DNA from: Xenophilus sp. AP218F
Lineage (GTDB): Bacteria > Pseudomonadota > Gammaproteobacteria > Burkholderiales > Chromobacteriaceae
NCBI GenBank assembly: GCA_002213445.1
Contig: NJIE01000028.1
Span: forward strand, 1 to 64,000
Reading direction: 5' to 3'
DNA: 64,000 bases
The notes under the pieces are model-generated. The model was not told the DNA's origin. It did not search any database and worked only from the letters and a program-made list of their open reading frames with translations. The translations under genes and the position numbers were made by a program. Below are positions 41,475 through 50,326 of this stretch, piece after piece. Numbering within the stretch: position 1 is the stretch's first letter; the number at the start of each line of letters is the position of its first letter.

Positions 41475-41794
41475 GGTAAGTCTCCTGGTTTGAATCGTGA
41501 AAGCGGATAGCGTTGCCGCTGCGAAACGTGAGCGCAGTCAGTGCGGTCTACCCGAATGCCGGGTGGTCCCGGTCTGGAGGTTTTGGAGGGTGAGCTACCG
41601 AGGCAGGCCGGATGGCCCGGCGCTGCCGGAGGTTTGGAGTGTCGCCCGATGGGAAGTTTGCGGAATGGAGCCGGCCGCGGAGGGCTGCCGGGTGCAACTA
41701 ACCACTATCTTTGTGGATGGATTGTAACGCATTGCGCGCCGCCGCCGCCACGCGGGCGACGGGGCGCGCGAATGAATATTAATAAATTCTAATT
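41475..41794 (-). other. Long leader upstream of the amino-acid permease
   Basis: About 320 bp between gamma carbonic anhydrase and the permease. On the minus strand a -10-like TACAAT lies at about 41722-41727. The rest is GC-rich with several small inverted repeats and two copies of CCAAA(A)CCTCC about 50 bp apart. No known riboswitch class was recognised. Confidence 0.35.
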
Positions 41795-42334
41795 TTAAAG
41801 GTTGGCCTGGTGCTTGGCGGCCACGCGCAGGTAATGCTCGGCGGAATACTTGAAGTAGGCCAGTTCCTCTTCGGTCAGCGGCCGCGCCTGTTTGACCGGG
41901 TTGCCCAGGTAGAGATAGCCGGACGCCAGCCTTTTTCCGGGCGGCACCAGGCTGCCGGCGCCGATCAGCACCCGGTCTTCGATCACGACGCGGTCGAGCA
42001 CGATGCTGCCTATGCCCACTAGCACCTCGTCGCCTATGGTGCAGCCGTGCAGGGTGACGTGATGGCCGATGGTGACGTGGCGGCCGATGCGCAGCGGCGC
42101 GCCGGCCGGGTCGGCCGCGGTCTTGTGGCTGACGTGCAGCATGGCGTGGTCCTGCACATTGCTGTTCTCGCCGATGTGGATGGCGTTGACGTCGCCGCGG
42201 ATCACCGCGCAGGGCCAGACCGACGCGCCCGCCGCCAGCGTCACCTCGCCGATCACCACCGCCGCCGGGTCGATATAGCAGCTGTCGTCGATCTGCGGTT
42301 GATGGCCGTCGTAGGGGCGGATATTGCTTTTCAT
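41795..42334 (-). CDS. Gamma-class carbonic anhydrase family protein
   Basis: 179 residues forming a left-handed beta-helix with hexapeptide repeats. The three His metal ligands are in NVQDHAMLHVSH and IGHHVTLHGC. YrdA/PaaY-like; physiological substrate uncertain. The start MKSNIRPYDGHQ is close to the divergent prlC gene. Confidence 0.92.
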   Translation of the reverse strand: MKSNIRPYDGHQPQIDDSCYIDPAAVVIGEVTLAAGASVWPCAVIRGDVNAIHIGENSNVQDHAMLHVSHKTAADPAGAPLRIGRHVTIGHHVTLHGCTIGDEVLVGIGSIVLDRVVIEDRVLIGAGSLVPPGKRLASGYLYLGNPVKQARPLTEEELAYFKYSAEHYLRVAAKHQANL

Positions 42335-42432
42335 CGCTCTGTCCTTATCTTGTCAGGGATATTATGTCGGTTTGCCGCGTTCTCGGCAGAAGACCCCAAT
42401 CATACCGTCCATCGCAACAGGATGCTGAAACC

Positions 42433-44469
42433 ATGAGCCAGAACCCGCTTCTCGATTTTTCCGGTTTGCCGCGCTTCGCCGAGATCCGGCCGGAGCACAT
42501 CACCCCCGCCATCGACCAGCTGCTGGCCGAGGCCCGCGCCGCGGTGGCCCGTCTGACCGCATCCGCCGCCGAACCCGGCTGGGACAGCTTCGTCACGCCG
42601 CTGACCGACGCCACCGAGCGCCTGTCGCGAGCCTGGGGCGTGGTGGGCCACCTCAACGCGGTGATGAATACGCCGGAGTTGCGCGACGCTTACAACGCCA
42701 ACATCCCCAAGCTGTCCGAGTTCTGGACGGAAATGGGCCAGAACCTGGACCTGTTCGCCCGATTCAAGGCGCTGGCCGCCAGCGCCGGCTACGCCGGCTT
42801 CAGCGCCGCGCGCAAGAAGATCGTCGAGAACGATCTGCGCGACTTCCGCCTGTCCGGCGCCGAGCTGCCGCAAGCGCAGAAAGAGCGCTTCGCCGCCATC
42901 CAGACCCGGCTGGCCGAGCTGGCCGCCAAGTTCGAACAGAACGTGCTGGACGCCACCGACGCCTTCAGCCTGCTGATCGAGGACAAGGCCGAGCTGGCCG
43001 GCGTGCCGGAAGATTCGCTGGCACTGTTCGCCGCCGCGGCGGAGGGCGATGGCAAGTCGGGCTACAAGATCACGCTGCAGTTCCCGTTCTACTTCCCGGT
43101 GCTGCAATACGCCGACAAGCGCGAGCTGCGCGAGCAGCTGTACCAGGCCTACGTCAAGCGCGCCTCGGAGTTCGGCCCGGCCGAGCTGGACAACAGCCCC
43201 ATCATCCGCGAGCGCTTGCAGCTGGCGCGCGAAGAAGCGCAGCTGCTGGGCTTCGCCGATTACGCTGAGCTGTCGCTGTTCACCAAGATGGCGGAAAGCC
43301 CGGCCCAGGTCATCGCCTTCCTGCGCGATCTGGCGGCCAGGGCCAAGCCGTTCGCGGTTCAGGACCGCCAGGAGCTGGAAGCCTTCGCCCGCGAGGAGCT
43401 GGGCATCGATCAGCTGCAGGCCTGGGACCTGGCCTACGCCGCCGAAAAACTGCGCGTGGCCCGCTACGCCTTCTCCGAACAGGAAGTGAAGCAATACTTC
43501 CCGGAAGCGCGCGTGGTGCAAGGCCTGTTCAGCGTGGTGGGCACCCTGTTCGGCGTGGAAGTGAAGGAAAGCGGCGCGCCGGTCTGGCACGACGACGTGC
43601 GCTTCTACGACATCCTCAAAGACGGCGAGCTGCTGGGCAGTTTCTACTTCGACCTCTACGCTCGCGACGGCAAGCGTTCCGGCGCGTGGATGGACGACGC
43701 CCGCGGCCGCCGCAAGAAGGGCGACAGCGTGCAGACGCCGGTAGCCTATCTGACCTGCAACTTCACCCGCCCGGTGGGCGACAAGCCGGCGCTGTTCACC
43801 CACGACGAGGTGATCACCCTGTTCCACGAATTCGGCCACGGCCTGCACCACATGCTGACCCGCGTCGACGAGCTGGGCGTCTCCGGCATCAACGGCGTGG
43901 AGTGGGACGCGGTGGAGCTGCCCAGCCAGTTCCTGGAAAACTTCGCCTGGGAATGGGACGTGCTGCAGGGCATGACCGCCCATGTCGACAGCGGCGAGCC
44001 GCTGCCGCGCGCCCTGTACGACAAGATGCTGGCCGCTAAGAACTTCCAGAGCGGCATGGCCACCGTGCGTCAGCTGGAATTCGCGCTGTTCGACCTCCTG
44101 GCCTACAGCCAGCTCGACCCCAGGAGCGGCGACTGGCTGGCTCTGCTTGACGAGGTGCGAGCCGAAGTGGCGGTCAACTTCCCGCCGGCCTACAACCGCT
44201 TCCCCAACAGCTTCAGCCACATCTTCGCCGGCGGCTACGCGGCGGGCTATTACAGCTACAAGTGGGCGGAGGTGCTGTCGGCGGACGCCTACGCTGCGTT
44301 CGAGGAAACCGGCGGCGCCAACGCCGCTACCGGCCAGCGTTTCTGGGACGAAGTGCTGGCGGTGGGCGGCAGCCGTCCGGCGCTGGAATCGTTCCGCGCC
44401 TTCCGCGGCCGCGACCCGCAAATCGACGCTCTGTTGCGCCACTCCGGCATGGTGGCGGAGGCGGTCTAA
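42433..44469 (+). CDS. prlC: Oligopeptidase A
   Basis: 678 residues, M3 metallopeptidase, nearly the length of E. coli PrlC. Zinc motif HEFGHGLHHML with a downstream Glu in NGVEWDAVELPSQFLENF. Degrades signal peptides and short peptides in the cytoplasm. ATG at 42433 (MSQNPLLDFSGL) fits the family start. Confidence 0.96.
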   Translation: MSQNPLLDFSGLPRFAEIRPEHITPAIDQLLAEARAAVARLTASAAEPGWDSFVTPLTDATERLSRAWGVVGHLNAVMNTPELRDAYNANIPKLSEFWTEMGQNLDLFARFKALAASAGYAGFSAARKKIVENDLRDFRLSGAELPQAQKERFAAIQTRLAELAAKFEQNVLDATDAFSLLIEDKAELAGVPEDSLALFAAAAEGDGKSGYKITLQFPFYFPVLQYADKRELREQLYQAYVKRASEFGPAELDNSPIIRERLQLAREEAQLLGFADYAELSLFTKMAESPAQVIAFLRDLAARAKPFAVQDRQELEAFAREELGIDQLQAWDLAYAAEKLRVARYAFSEQEVKQYFPEARVVQGLFSVVGTLFGVEVKESGAPVWHDDVRFYDILKDGELLGSFYFDLYARDGKRSGAWMDDARGRRKKGDSVQTPVAYLTCNFTRPVGDKPALFTHDEVITLFHEFGHGLHHMLTRVDELGVSGINGVEWDAVELPSQFLENFAWEWDVLQGMTAHVDSGEPLPRALYDKMLAAKNFQSGMATVRQLEFALFDLLAYSQLDPRSGDWLALLDEVRAEVAVNFPPAYNRFPNSFSHIFAGGYAAGYYSYKWAEVLSADAYAAFEETGGANAATGQRFWDEVLAVGGSRPALESFRAFRGRDPQIDALLRHSGMVAEAV

Positions 44470-44592
44470 AATAAATTCGAATTTTAGGAACTCCGTCGAT
44501 GGCGCCGGCTCTAATCTTCTGCTCAGGGTTGTCTTCCGGAGCAGCAAGCGAGCCAGACGCGTATCAGGGGTAACGATATAGTGTCTATTTCC

Positions 44593-44622
44593 CGCCTCCG
44601 CCCAGCGCGGAGGCGTTTTTTT
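44593..44622 (+). terminator. Terminator after prlC
   Basis: CGCCTCCGC/GCGGAGGCG stem, 5-nt loop, seven T. Confidence 0.92.
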
Positions 44623-44719
44623 GCCCATTCGCCGCCGATCCGCGAAAATCGCTTCTACAGCCGGGCCGGCTGCTGCTAAGGTGTCGGCCTTTGTGTTTTC
44701 CCCTCTGGAGTTCTCGCCG

Positions 44720-45493
44720 ATGCGTTTTGCCACCTGGAACGTCAATTCCCTCAAGGTTCGCTTGCCCCACGTGCTGCAATGGCTGGCCGACAGCCAGGTG
44801 GACGTGCTGTGCCTGCAAGAGTTGAAGATGGATCAGGACGCCTTCCCGTTGGCCGAAATCGAGGCCGCCGGCTATCGCGCCGCCTGGTTCGGCCAGAAAA
44901 CCTATAACGGCGTGGCCATCCTGGTCAAAGCGCCGCTGGAAATGAGCGACGTGGTCGCCGGCATGCCCGGTTACGACGACGAACAGCGCCGGGTGATCGC
45001 CGCGACCGTCGCCGGCGTGCGCGTGATCTGCGGCTACTTCGTCAACGGCGAGGCGGTGGATTCGCCCAAGTACCCCTACAAGCTGGAGTGGTTGTCCCGG
45101 CTGGAAGCCTACGTCGCCGCCGAGCTGGCGCGCCATCCGGCGCTGCTGCTCTTGGGCGACTACAACATCGCGCCGGAAGACCGCGACGTGCACGACCCGG
45201 AAAGCTGGCAAGGCAAGGTGCTGTGCAGCGAGCCCGAGCGCGACGCCTTCCGCCGCCTGATCGCGCTGGGCCTGTCCGACAGCTTCCGCCTGTTCAACCA
45301 GGAAGAAAAACAGTACAGCTGGTGGGATTACCGCCAGATGATGTTCCGCCGCAACAAGGGCGTGCGCATCGACCACATCCTGATCAGCGACGCGCTCAAG
45401 CCGCGCGCATTGGGCTGCGAGATCGACAAGGCCCCGCGCAAGTGGGAGCGGCCGTCCGATCATACCCCGGTGATTCTCGAGCTGGCGTCGTAA
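44720..45493 (+). CDS. xthA: Exodeoxyribonuclease III
   Basis: 257 residues. Exonuclease-endonuclease-phosphatase fold: TWNVNSLKVRLP, LQELKMD (Glu metal ligand), YNGVAIL, GDYNIAPEDRDVH, and the C-terminal RIDHILIS and PSDHTPVILEL with catalytic Asp-His. AP endonuclease and 3' exonuclease of base excision repair. ATG at 44720 has GGAG 9 nt upstream. Confidence 0.95.
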   Translation: MRFATWNVNSLKVRLPHVLQWLADSQVDVLCLQELKMDQDAFPLAEIEAAGYRAAWFGQKTYNGVAILVKAPLEMSDVVAGMPGYDDEQRRVIAATVAGVRVICGYFVNGEAVDSPKYPYKLEWLSRLEAYVAAELARHPALLLLGDYNIAPEDRDVHDPESWQGKVLCSEPERDAFRRLIALGLSDSFRLFNQEEKQYSWWDYRQMMFRRNKGVRIDHILISDALKPRALGCEIDKAPRKWERPSDHTPVILELAS

Positions 45494-45516
45494 GCCGCGC
45501 TCATCCCTTGCCTGTC

Positions 45517-45541
45517 CGACCGGCCGCTGGCCGGTTTTTTA
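45517..45541 (+). terminator. Terminator after xthA
   Basis: ACCGGCC/GGCCGGT stem, 3-nt loop, six T. Confidence 0.9.
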
Positions 45542-45890
45542 TCGCCCGCAGCCTGCCGGCGCGCCGGACAAGTCGGCGGCGATCGTCTATAGATAGCCAT
45601 GCGCCGGCCGCCGGGCGCTTGCCGGCCGGCGGCTGACAAAAAGTACAGTCGGGCCAAAGCCAGCGCCCTGGCGCGGGAATGCCCGGCCGCGTCATCTGTC
45701 TGCCATTTGCCGCCGGCAAAATGACTGATTCGCAGCCGTTTTTTTCCGATAGCGCCGTTCGCGCCGCGCGCGCGGGCCCGCGGCGCGCTTTCGGCCAGCC
45801 CAAACTATGCCGGTTCGGTTTGGTCTGGCTCAAACCAGGCGGTCTTGGCTCTTGTTAAGCTGAAGACTCCTAAAAATACTGGTGAAGTCG
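45542..45890. other. Intergenic region upstream of rquA
   Basis: About 340 bp without a gene. It has very GC-rich palindromic tracts (around 45604-45632 and 45762-45792) and an A+T-richer last 50 bp that could hold the rquA promoter. No FNR-type TTGAT-N4-ATCAA site was seen. Confidence 0.4.
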
Positions 45891-46598
45891 ATGACAACCC
45901 TGATTCCGCAAGAGGTAGCCAACAAGCGCTATTACCAGGACGTGCCGGATTACATGACCGAGGTGTACGACTGGGCTTACGTCAATCCGCGCAAGGCGCG
46001 CCTGCTTGACCGCAAGCTGGTGGTGAGCACCTTGCTGTTCGGCAATGACCAGCGCTTGATGCGCGCGTATCTGGACGCGATCCGGCCGGGCGACAAGGTG
46101 TGGCAAGTGGCGCACGTTTACGGCGACTTGGTGCAGCGCGCGGCCGACCGGGCCGGGAGCGCCGGGCGCTTTTTGCTGACCGACGTGACGCCCATCCAGG
46201 TGGAGCTGGCCGAGGGCAAGCTCGAGGGCATCGCCCAGGCCGAAGTGGTGCGCGCCGACGCCGCCGGCTTCCAGCTGCCGTTCACCCCGGACCTGGTGTG
46301 CAGCTTCTTCCTGCTGCACGAGGTGCCGGAAGACAAGAAGCGCGCCATCGTCGACAACATGCTGGCCCAGGTGCCGGTGGGCGGCCGCGCCATGTTCGTC
46401 GATTATCACGGCCCCAAACCGTGGCAGCCGATAGGCTGGCTGCTCAAGTGGGTGAACCGGGTGCTGGAACCGTTCGCCGAAGCCCTGTGGCGCAAGGAGA
46501 TCAGCGCCTACGCCGAAGAGGCCGACCGTTTCGAGTGGCGCAAGCGCACGGTGTTCGGCGGGGTGTACCAGATCGTCTCCGCCATCCGTCAGCGCTGA
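45891..46598 (+). CDS. rquA: Probable rhodoquinone biosynthesis protein RquA
   Basis: 235 residues from ATG at 45891 (MTTLIPQEVANKRYY). A class I methyltransferase-like protein. VPDYMTEVYDWAYVNPRKARLLDR, the atypical motif I region VWQVAHVYGDLVQ (where true methyltransferases have E-x-G-x-G) and LTDVTPIQVELA follow the pattern I remember for RquA, which converts ubiquinone to rhodoquinone by adding an amino group. The C-terminal YHGPKPWQPIGWLLKWVNRVLEPF fits membrane-associated quinone methyltransferase relatives. RquA versus a related enzyme is not certain. A GTG at 45882 is an alternative start. Confidence 0.68.
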   Translation: MTTLIPQEVANKRYYQDVPDYMTEVYDWAYVNPRKARLLDRKLVVSTLLFGNDQRLMRAYLDAIRPGDKVWQVAHVYGDLVQRAADRAGSAGRFLLTDVTPIQVELAEGKLEGIAQAEVVRADAAGFQLPFTPDLVCSFFLLHEVPEDKKRAIVDNMLAQVPVGGRAMFVDYHGPKPWQPIGWLLKWVNRVLEPFAEALWRKEISAYAEEADRFEWRKRTVFGGVYQIVSAIRQR

Positions 46599-46680
46599 GC
46601 CATCGCCCACGCCGCGCCGGACGGCCGCGCCAGGGGCGCAGCCGTCCGGAGCGGCGTCGTTTTCGGCCTCGTACGTCGCG

Positions 46681-46733
46681 TTACAAGGCCTTACAAGGCG
46701 CTAACAGACTGGGGGAGAGGGCAGGGCTAGGAT
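46681..46733 (+). promoter_or_regulatory. OmpR-family-type direct repeats and -10 of the Asr-like gene
   Basis: TTACAAGGCC (46681-46690), TTACAAGGCG (46691-46700) and the degenerate CTAACAGACT (46701-46710) are head-to-tail decamers ending 17 bp before TAGGAT (46728-46733), so they cover the -35 position. This is the layout of a response-regulator-activated promoter; E. coli asr is controlled by RstA at TACA-containing repeats. Confidence 0.6.
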
Positions 46734-46801
46734 ACGTCTCAAGGAAACACCAAACACGGTGCCTCGGGGGCCGCAGCCTCCTTACCGACCTGGAGATGAA
46801 C

Positions 46802-47572
46802 ATGAAAAAGCTGACCCTTCTTGCCCTGTCCGCCGTATTTGGCCTGAGTTCCGCCGCCGGCTTCGCCGCGGACGCATCCGCCCCGGCCAAGGCTCCCGCC
46901 GCCAAGGTGGCCCCGGCCGCCAAGAAAGCCGAGAAGAAAAACCCGGCCAAGATCCATCACGCCAAGCAAGCTGAAAAAGTAAGCGCTTCCGCCGCCCAGA
47001 AAGCCCAGGCCGCCAAAGCCGACGCATCCGCCCCGGCCAAGAAGCAGGCTCACAAGAAGCACGCTGGCAAGAAGCAGGCCTCCGCCGCCGCGCAAAAGGC
47101 CCAGGCCGCCAAGGCCGATGCCTCCGCTCCCAAGGCCAAGAAGGCCAAGAAGCACACCGCCAAGAAGCATGAGGCGTCCGCCGCCCAAAAGGCCCAGGCC
47201 GCCAAGAAGGACGCTTCCGCTCCGGCCAAGCATGCCAAGAAGCACGCAGCCAAGAAGCATGAAGCTTCGGCTCAGAAGGCTCAAGCGGCCAAGGCCGACG
47301 CCTCCGCTCCGAAGGCCAAGAAGTCCAAGAAGCACGCAGCCAAGAAGCACGAAGCTTCGGCTCAGAAGGCCCAGGCCGCCAAGGCCGACGCTTCCGCTCC
47401 GGCCAAGAAGCCGGCTCACAAGCACGGCAAGAAGCCGGTAGCCAAGAAGGAAGCTTCGGCTCAGAAGGCCCAGGCCGCCAAGGCCGACGCTTCCGCCCCG
47501 GCCAAGAAGCCGGCTCACAAGCACAGCAAGAAACACGTAGCCAAGAAGCCGGCAGCATCAGCCGCCAAGTAA
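46802..47572 (+). CDS. Asr-like secreted Lys/Ala-rich repeat protein
   Basis: 256 residues with a clear signal peptide (MKKLTLLALSAVFGLSSAAGFA). The rest is highly basic and made of six repeats of about 30 residues around the core AQKAQAAKADASAP followed by Lys/His-rich segments such as KKHAAKKHE. It resembles Asr acid-shock proteins, where a periplasmic basic polypeptide buffers or protects during acid stress. The repeat number may vary between strains by slippage. GGAG lies 6 nt before this ATG. Function in acid stress is by analogy. Confidence 0.75.
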   Translation: MKKLTLLALSAVFGLSSAAGFAADASAPAKAPAAKVAPAAKKAEKKNPAKIHHAKQAEKVSASAAQKAQAAKADASAPAKKQAHKKHAGKKQASAAAQKAQAAKADASAPKAKKAKKHTAKKHEASAAQKAQAAKKDASAPAKHAKKHAAKKHEASAQKAQAAKADASAPKAKKSKKHAAKKHEASAQKAQAAKADASAPAKKPAHKHGKKPVAKKEASAQKAQAAKADASAPAKKPAHKHSKKHVAKKPAASAAK

Positions 47573-47623
47573 CCAGACGCGTTCTGGCTCGCTAGAAAAG
47601 ACAGGCCCCAGGCACTGTCGCAA

Positions 47624-47649
47624 GGGAGGCGCAAGCCTCCCTTTTTTTC
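47624..47649 (+). terminator. Terminator after the Asr-like gene
   Basis: GGGAGGC/GCCTCCC stem, 4-nt loop, seven T. Confidence 0.92.
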
Positions 47650-47674
47650 GTTCCGGCGCGGGAAGCGGACGTAA

Positions 47675-47702
47675 AAAAACCGACATCGCTGTCGGTTTTT
47701 CG
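47675..47702. terminator. Bidirectional terminator before fpr
   Basis: ACCGACA/TGTCGGT stem with A run on the left and T run on the right; serves the convergent fpr gene on the minus strand. Confidence 0.85.
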
Positions 47703-47717
47703 CATTGGCGCGGACGC

Positions 47718-48500
47718 TTATTTTTCCACGAAGGCGCGTTCGATGGCGTAATCGGCGGGCTCGCCCATGCGCGGGGATTCCTTGAAGCCGAGGCCGTTGA
47801 GGATTTCGCACAGGTCGTGCAGCATGCTCGGGCTGCCGCAGATCAGCGCGCGGTCGTGTTCCGGATTCATTTGCGGCAGGCCGATGTCGGCGCACAGTTT
47901 GCCGCTGGTGATCAGGTCGGTCAGACGGCCCTGATTGCGGAACGGTTCGCGGGTGACGGTCGGGTAGTAGATCAGCTTTTCCTTCACCATGTCGCCGAAG
48001 AATTCGTTTTCCGGCAGTTCCTTGGTGATGTAGTCGTGATAGCCCAGCTCGCTGACCCAGCGCACGCCGTGAGTCAGGATCACCTTGTCGTAGCGTTCGT
48101 ACACGTCCGGGTCCTTGATGATGGACATGAACGGCGCAAGGCCGGTGCCGGTGGAGAGCAGGTAGAGATTCTTGCCCGGCAGCAGGTTGTCCTGCACCAG
48201 GGTGCCGGTCGGCTTCTTGCTGATCAGCACGGTGTCGCCCACCTTCAGGTGCTGCAGACGGGAGGTCAGCGGGCCGTCCTGCACCTTGATGCTGTAAAAC
48301 TCCAGATGCTCTTCGTAGTTGGAGCTGACGATGGAGTAGGCGCGCATCAGCGGCTTGCCGTCCACTTCCAGGCCTATCATCACGAATTGGCCGTTGATGA
48401 AGCGCAGACCGGCGTCGCGGGTGCAGGTAAAGCTGAACAGCGTGTCGTTCCAGTGATGAACGGACAGAACCTTTTCAGCAAAAAAATTCGGAGAAGACAT
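47718..48500 (-). CDS. fpr: Ferredoxin-NADP reductase
   Basis: 260 residues. FAD-binding RAYSIVSSNYEEHLEFYSIKV and NADPH-binding LSTGTGLAPFMSIIKD, ALICGSPSMLHDLCEIL, and the C-terminal YAIERAFVEK typical of subclass I bacterial FPR. Supplies reduced ferredoxin or flavodoxin, often for iron-sulphur or oxidative-stress functions. Confidence 0.95.
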   Translation of the reverse strand: MSSPNFFAEKVLSVHHWNDTLFSFTCTRDAGLRFINGQFVMIGLEVDGKPLMRAYSIVSSNYEEHLEFYSIKVQDGPLTSRLQHLKVGDTVLISKKPTGTLVQDNLLPGKNLYLLSTGTGLAPFMSIIKDPDVYERYDKVILTHGVRWVSELGYHDYITKELPENEFFGDMVKEKLIYYPTVTREPFRNQGRLTDLITSGKLCADIGLPQMNPEHDRALICGSPSMLHDLCEILNGLGFKESPRMGEPADYAIERAFVEK

Positions 48501-49282
48501 ATCTTGTACGGCTCACTATCCAAAGATTCACAGAATGGTGCGTGGCGGCGATTTTACCCCGAAAGCGTCCCCGTTGCCCGGACTATCGGCTGGACGGATG
48601 GGGAGGGAGGGCTTGGAGGCGGATCATGTTGGCCGGCGACCATGATAGCCGGCACGGGACCTGCGCATGATATCCGAGGAGTTATAGCTCTAGGAAGATT
48701 GTTTGCTGATTTTATTATCGTTTTTTGTTATTTGTTGCGATGCCGCAAGCTTTTCCGGCGCGGGAAAAGCAAGAGGGCGCCGCCAGTGTGGGACGCCCTC
48801 CGGGATACTGCTTGGGACCAAATTGAACTTGCGCCGCCTATGCCAACGACTCCCAGGCGCAAGGACGATCACTCCAAAGAACAAGCTGCACAAACAGCGT
48901 GACGATGACTGCGGATGACGCTCAGGCCGCGCGATGCGATGACTTCCGGCCTTGAGCGTTGCCCTCTACGGGCAGTGTTACGGGGCGCGCAGGCTCCGTT
49001 GGTCGATCAAAAACGCAAACGATGACTTTGTGCAATCTGCAATTCACGAGTTTCAATTCATGTCCGGCAGGCCGGCTGCTTGTAAGGCATGCATCCGTCT
49101 TGGATGCTGGTTTGGGTGTTGCTGGCACGCTGTGGTGCTGATCGTTCGGCCGCGTGGCGGGCCGGATCGCAACGCCGGGGTTCAAGCAAGACAGCCGGAA
49201 ACTGGCCTCTGACACATCCCCAACCCTCCCTGCTGATGCAACGGTTCCAATATAGACCTTTCGTCGTCGGCGGGCAAAGCAA
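48501..49282. other. Long intergenic region
   Basis: About 780 bp. Open frames here (for example around 48690-48893 and 48952-49212) have no good start signals and no domain. A GCTTTTCC/GGAAAAGC hairpin is at 48749-48770 and an AGGGCG/CGCCCT pair at about 48773-48799. The stretch 48690-48745 is A+T-rich. Possibly a decayed gene or an sRNA locus; nothing decisive is seen. Confidence 0.4.
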
Positions 49283-50326
49283 TTATTCGCCAGCCGACGG
49301 CGCGGCCCATGCCGGCGCGGCGTGATCGCCGTTGGGGCGCAGATGCTGTTCGAACTGGCGGCTGGCGGCTTGCCAGGAATATGCCTCGGCCACCCGCCGC
49401 ACCTGTTCTCTGTCCAGCGTCAGCGCCTTGAGGCAGGCGGCGCGCAGGTCCCAGTCGAGCGCGCCGCCGCCGCTGTCGCCGACGACGTCCAGCGGGCCGG
49501 CCACCGGGAAGGCGGCCACCGGCGTGCCGCAGGCCATCGCCTCCAGCAGCACCAGCCCGAAGGTGTCGGTCAGGCTGGGGAAGACGAACACGTCCGCGGC
49601 GCGGTAAAAGCGCGCCAGCTCGGTTTGCGGGAACACGCCGGCGAAATGGACTTCCGGATATTCCTCGCGCAGGCGGGACAGAAGCGGGCCGTCGCCCACC
49701 ACCCATTTGCAGCCGGGCAGGTCCAGGCGCAGGAAGGCTTCGATGTTTTTTTCCACCGCCACCCGGCCGATGTAGACGAAGCGCGGCGGCTGGCTGTCGT
49801 CGAGGCGCGCGCGTTCGCCGGGGCAGAACAGGCGGGTGTCCACGCCGCGGCTCCACAGCTTGACGTTGCGAAACCCGCGCGCGCTCAGATCGTCGACGAT
49901 GGACTGAGTGGGCGCCATCACCGCCTGGCCTGCGTTGTGGAAGCGGCGCATCCAGGCGTAGCTGGCCGCGAGCGGCAGGCGGCAGCGGGCGTGGATGTAT
50001 TCCGGGAAGCGGGTGTGGTAGGCGGTGGTGAACGCCAGGCCGCGTTTCAGGCAGTAGCGGCGGGCGGCCATGCCCAGGGGCCCTTCGGTGGCGATGTGGA
50101 TGGCGTCCGGGGCGAAGCCGGCGATGCGTTGCGCCACTTGGCGGTAGGGAAACAGCGACAGGCGGATGTCGGGGTAGGTGGGGCAGGGCAGGGTGCGGAA
50201 TTCCAGCGGCGTGATCAGGTTGACCTGATGGCCGAAGCCGTCCAGCTCGCGGGCGGTTTCGGTGAGGGAGCGCACCACGCCGTTGACCTGCGGTTTCCAG
50301 GCGTCGGTGATGATCAGGATACGCAT
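49283..50326 (-). CDS. GT4-family glycosyltransferase
   Basis: 347 residues. MRILIITDAWKPQVNGVVRSL at the N-terminus, GRVAVEKNIEAFLRLDLPG in the donor domain and PSLTDTFGLVLLEAMACGTPVAAF near the C-terminus are typical of GT4 enzymes acting on lipid acceptors (MgtA, SqdX, PimB-like). AGGAG precedes the ATG. It overlaps the LpxH-like gene by 13 bp, so the pair is co-expressed, suggesting glycolipid synthesis or remodelling. Confidence 0.88.
   Translation of the reverse strand: MRILIITDAWKPQVNGVVRSLTETARELDGFGHQVNLITPLEFRTLPCPTYPDIRLSLFPYRQVAQRIAGFAPDAIHIATEGPLGMAARRYCLKRGLAFTTAYHTRFPEYIHARCRLPLAASYAWMRRFHNAGQAVMAPTQSIVDDLSARGFRNVKLWSRGVDTRLFCPGERARLDDSQPPRFVYIGRVAVEKNIEAFLRLDLPGCKWVVGDGPLLSRLREEYPEVHFAGVFPQTELARFYRAADVFVFPSLTDTFGLVLLEAMACGTPVAAFPVAGPLDVVGDSGGGALDWDLRAACLKALTLDREQVRRVAEAYSWQAASRQFEQHLRPNGDHAAPAWAAPSAGE

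Noticed and set aside
42400-44754. 784-codon minus-strand frame opposite oligopeptidase A
   Set aside because: Shadow frame; the plus-strand zinc peptidase is unambiguous.
46802-47572. CRISPR-like array or DNA tandem repeat in the Asr-like gene
   Set aside because: The periodicity is in a continuous reading frame with a signal peptide and codon-level variation, so it is a repeat protein, not an array with spacers.
48952-49212. 86-codon frame in the 780-bp gap before the glycosyltransferase
   Set aside because: Cys/Arg/Trp-rich translation without domain or ribosome binding site; equally long frames exist on the other strand.
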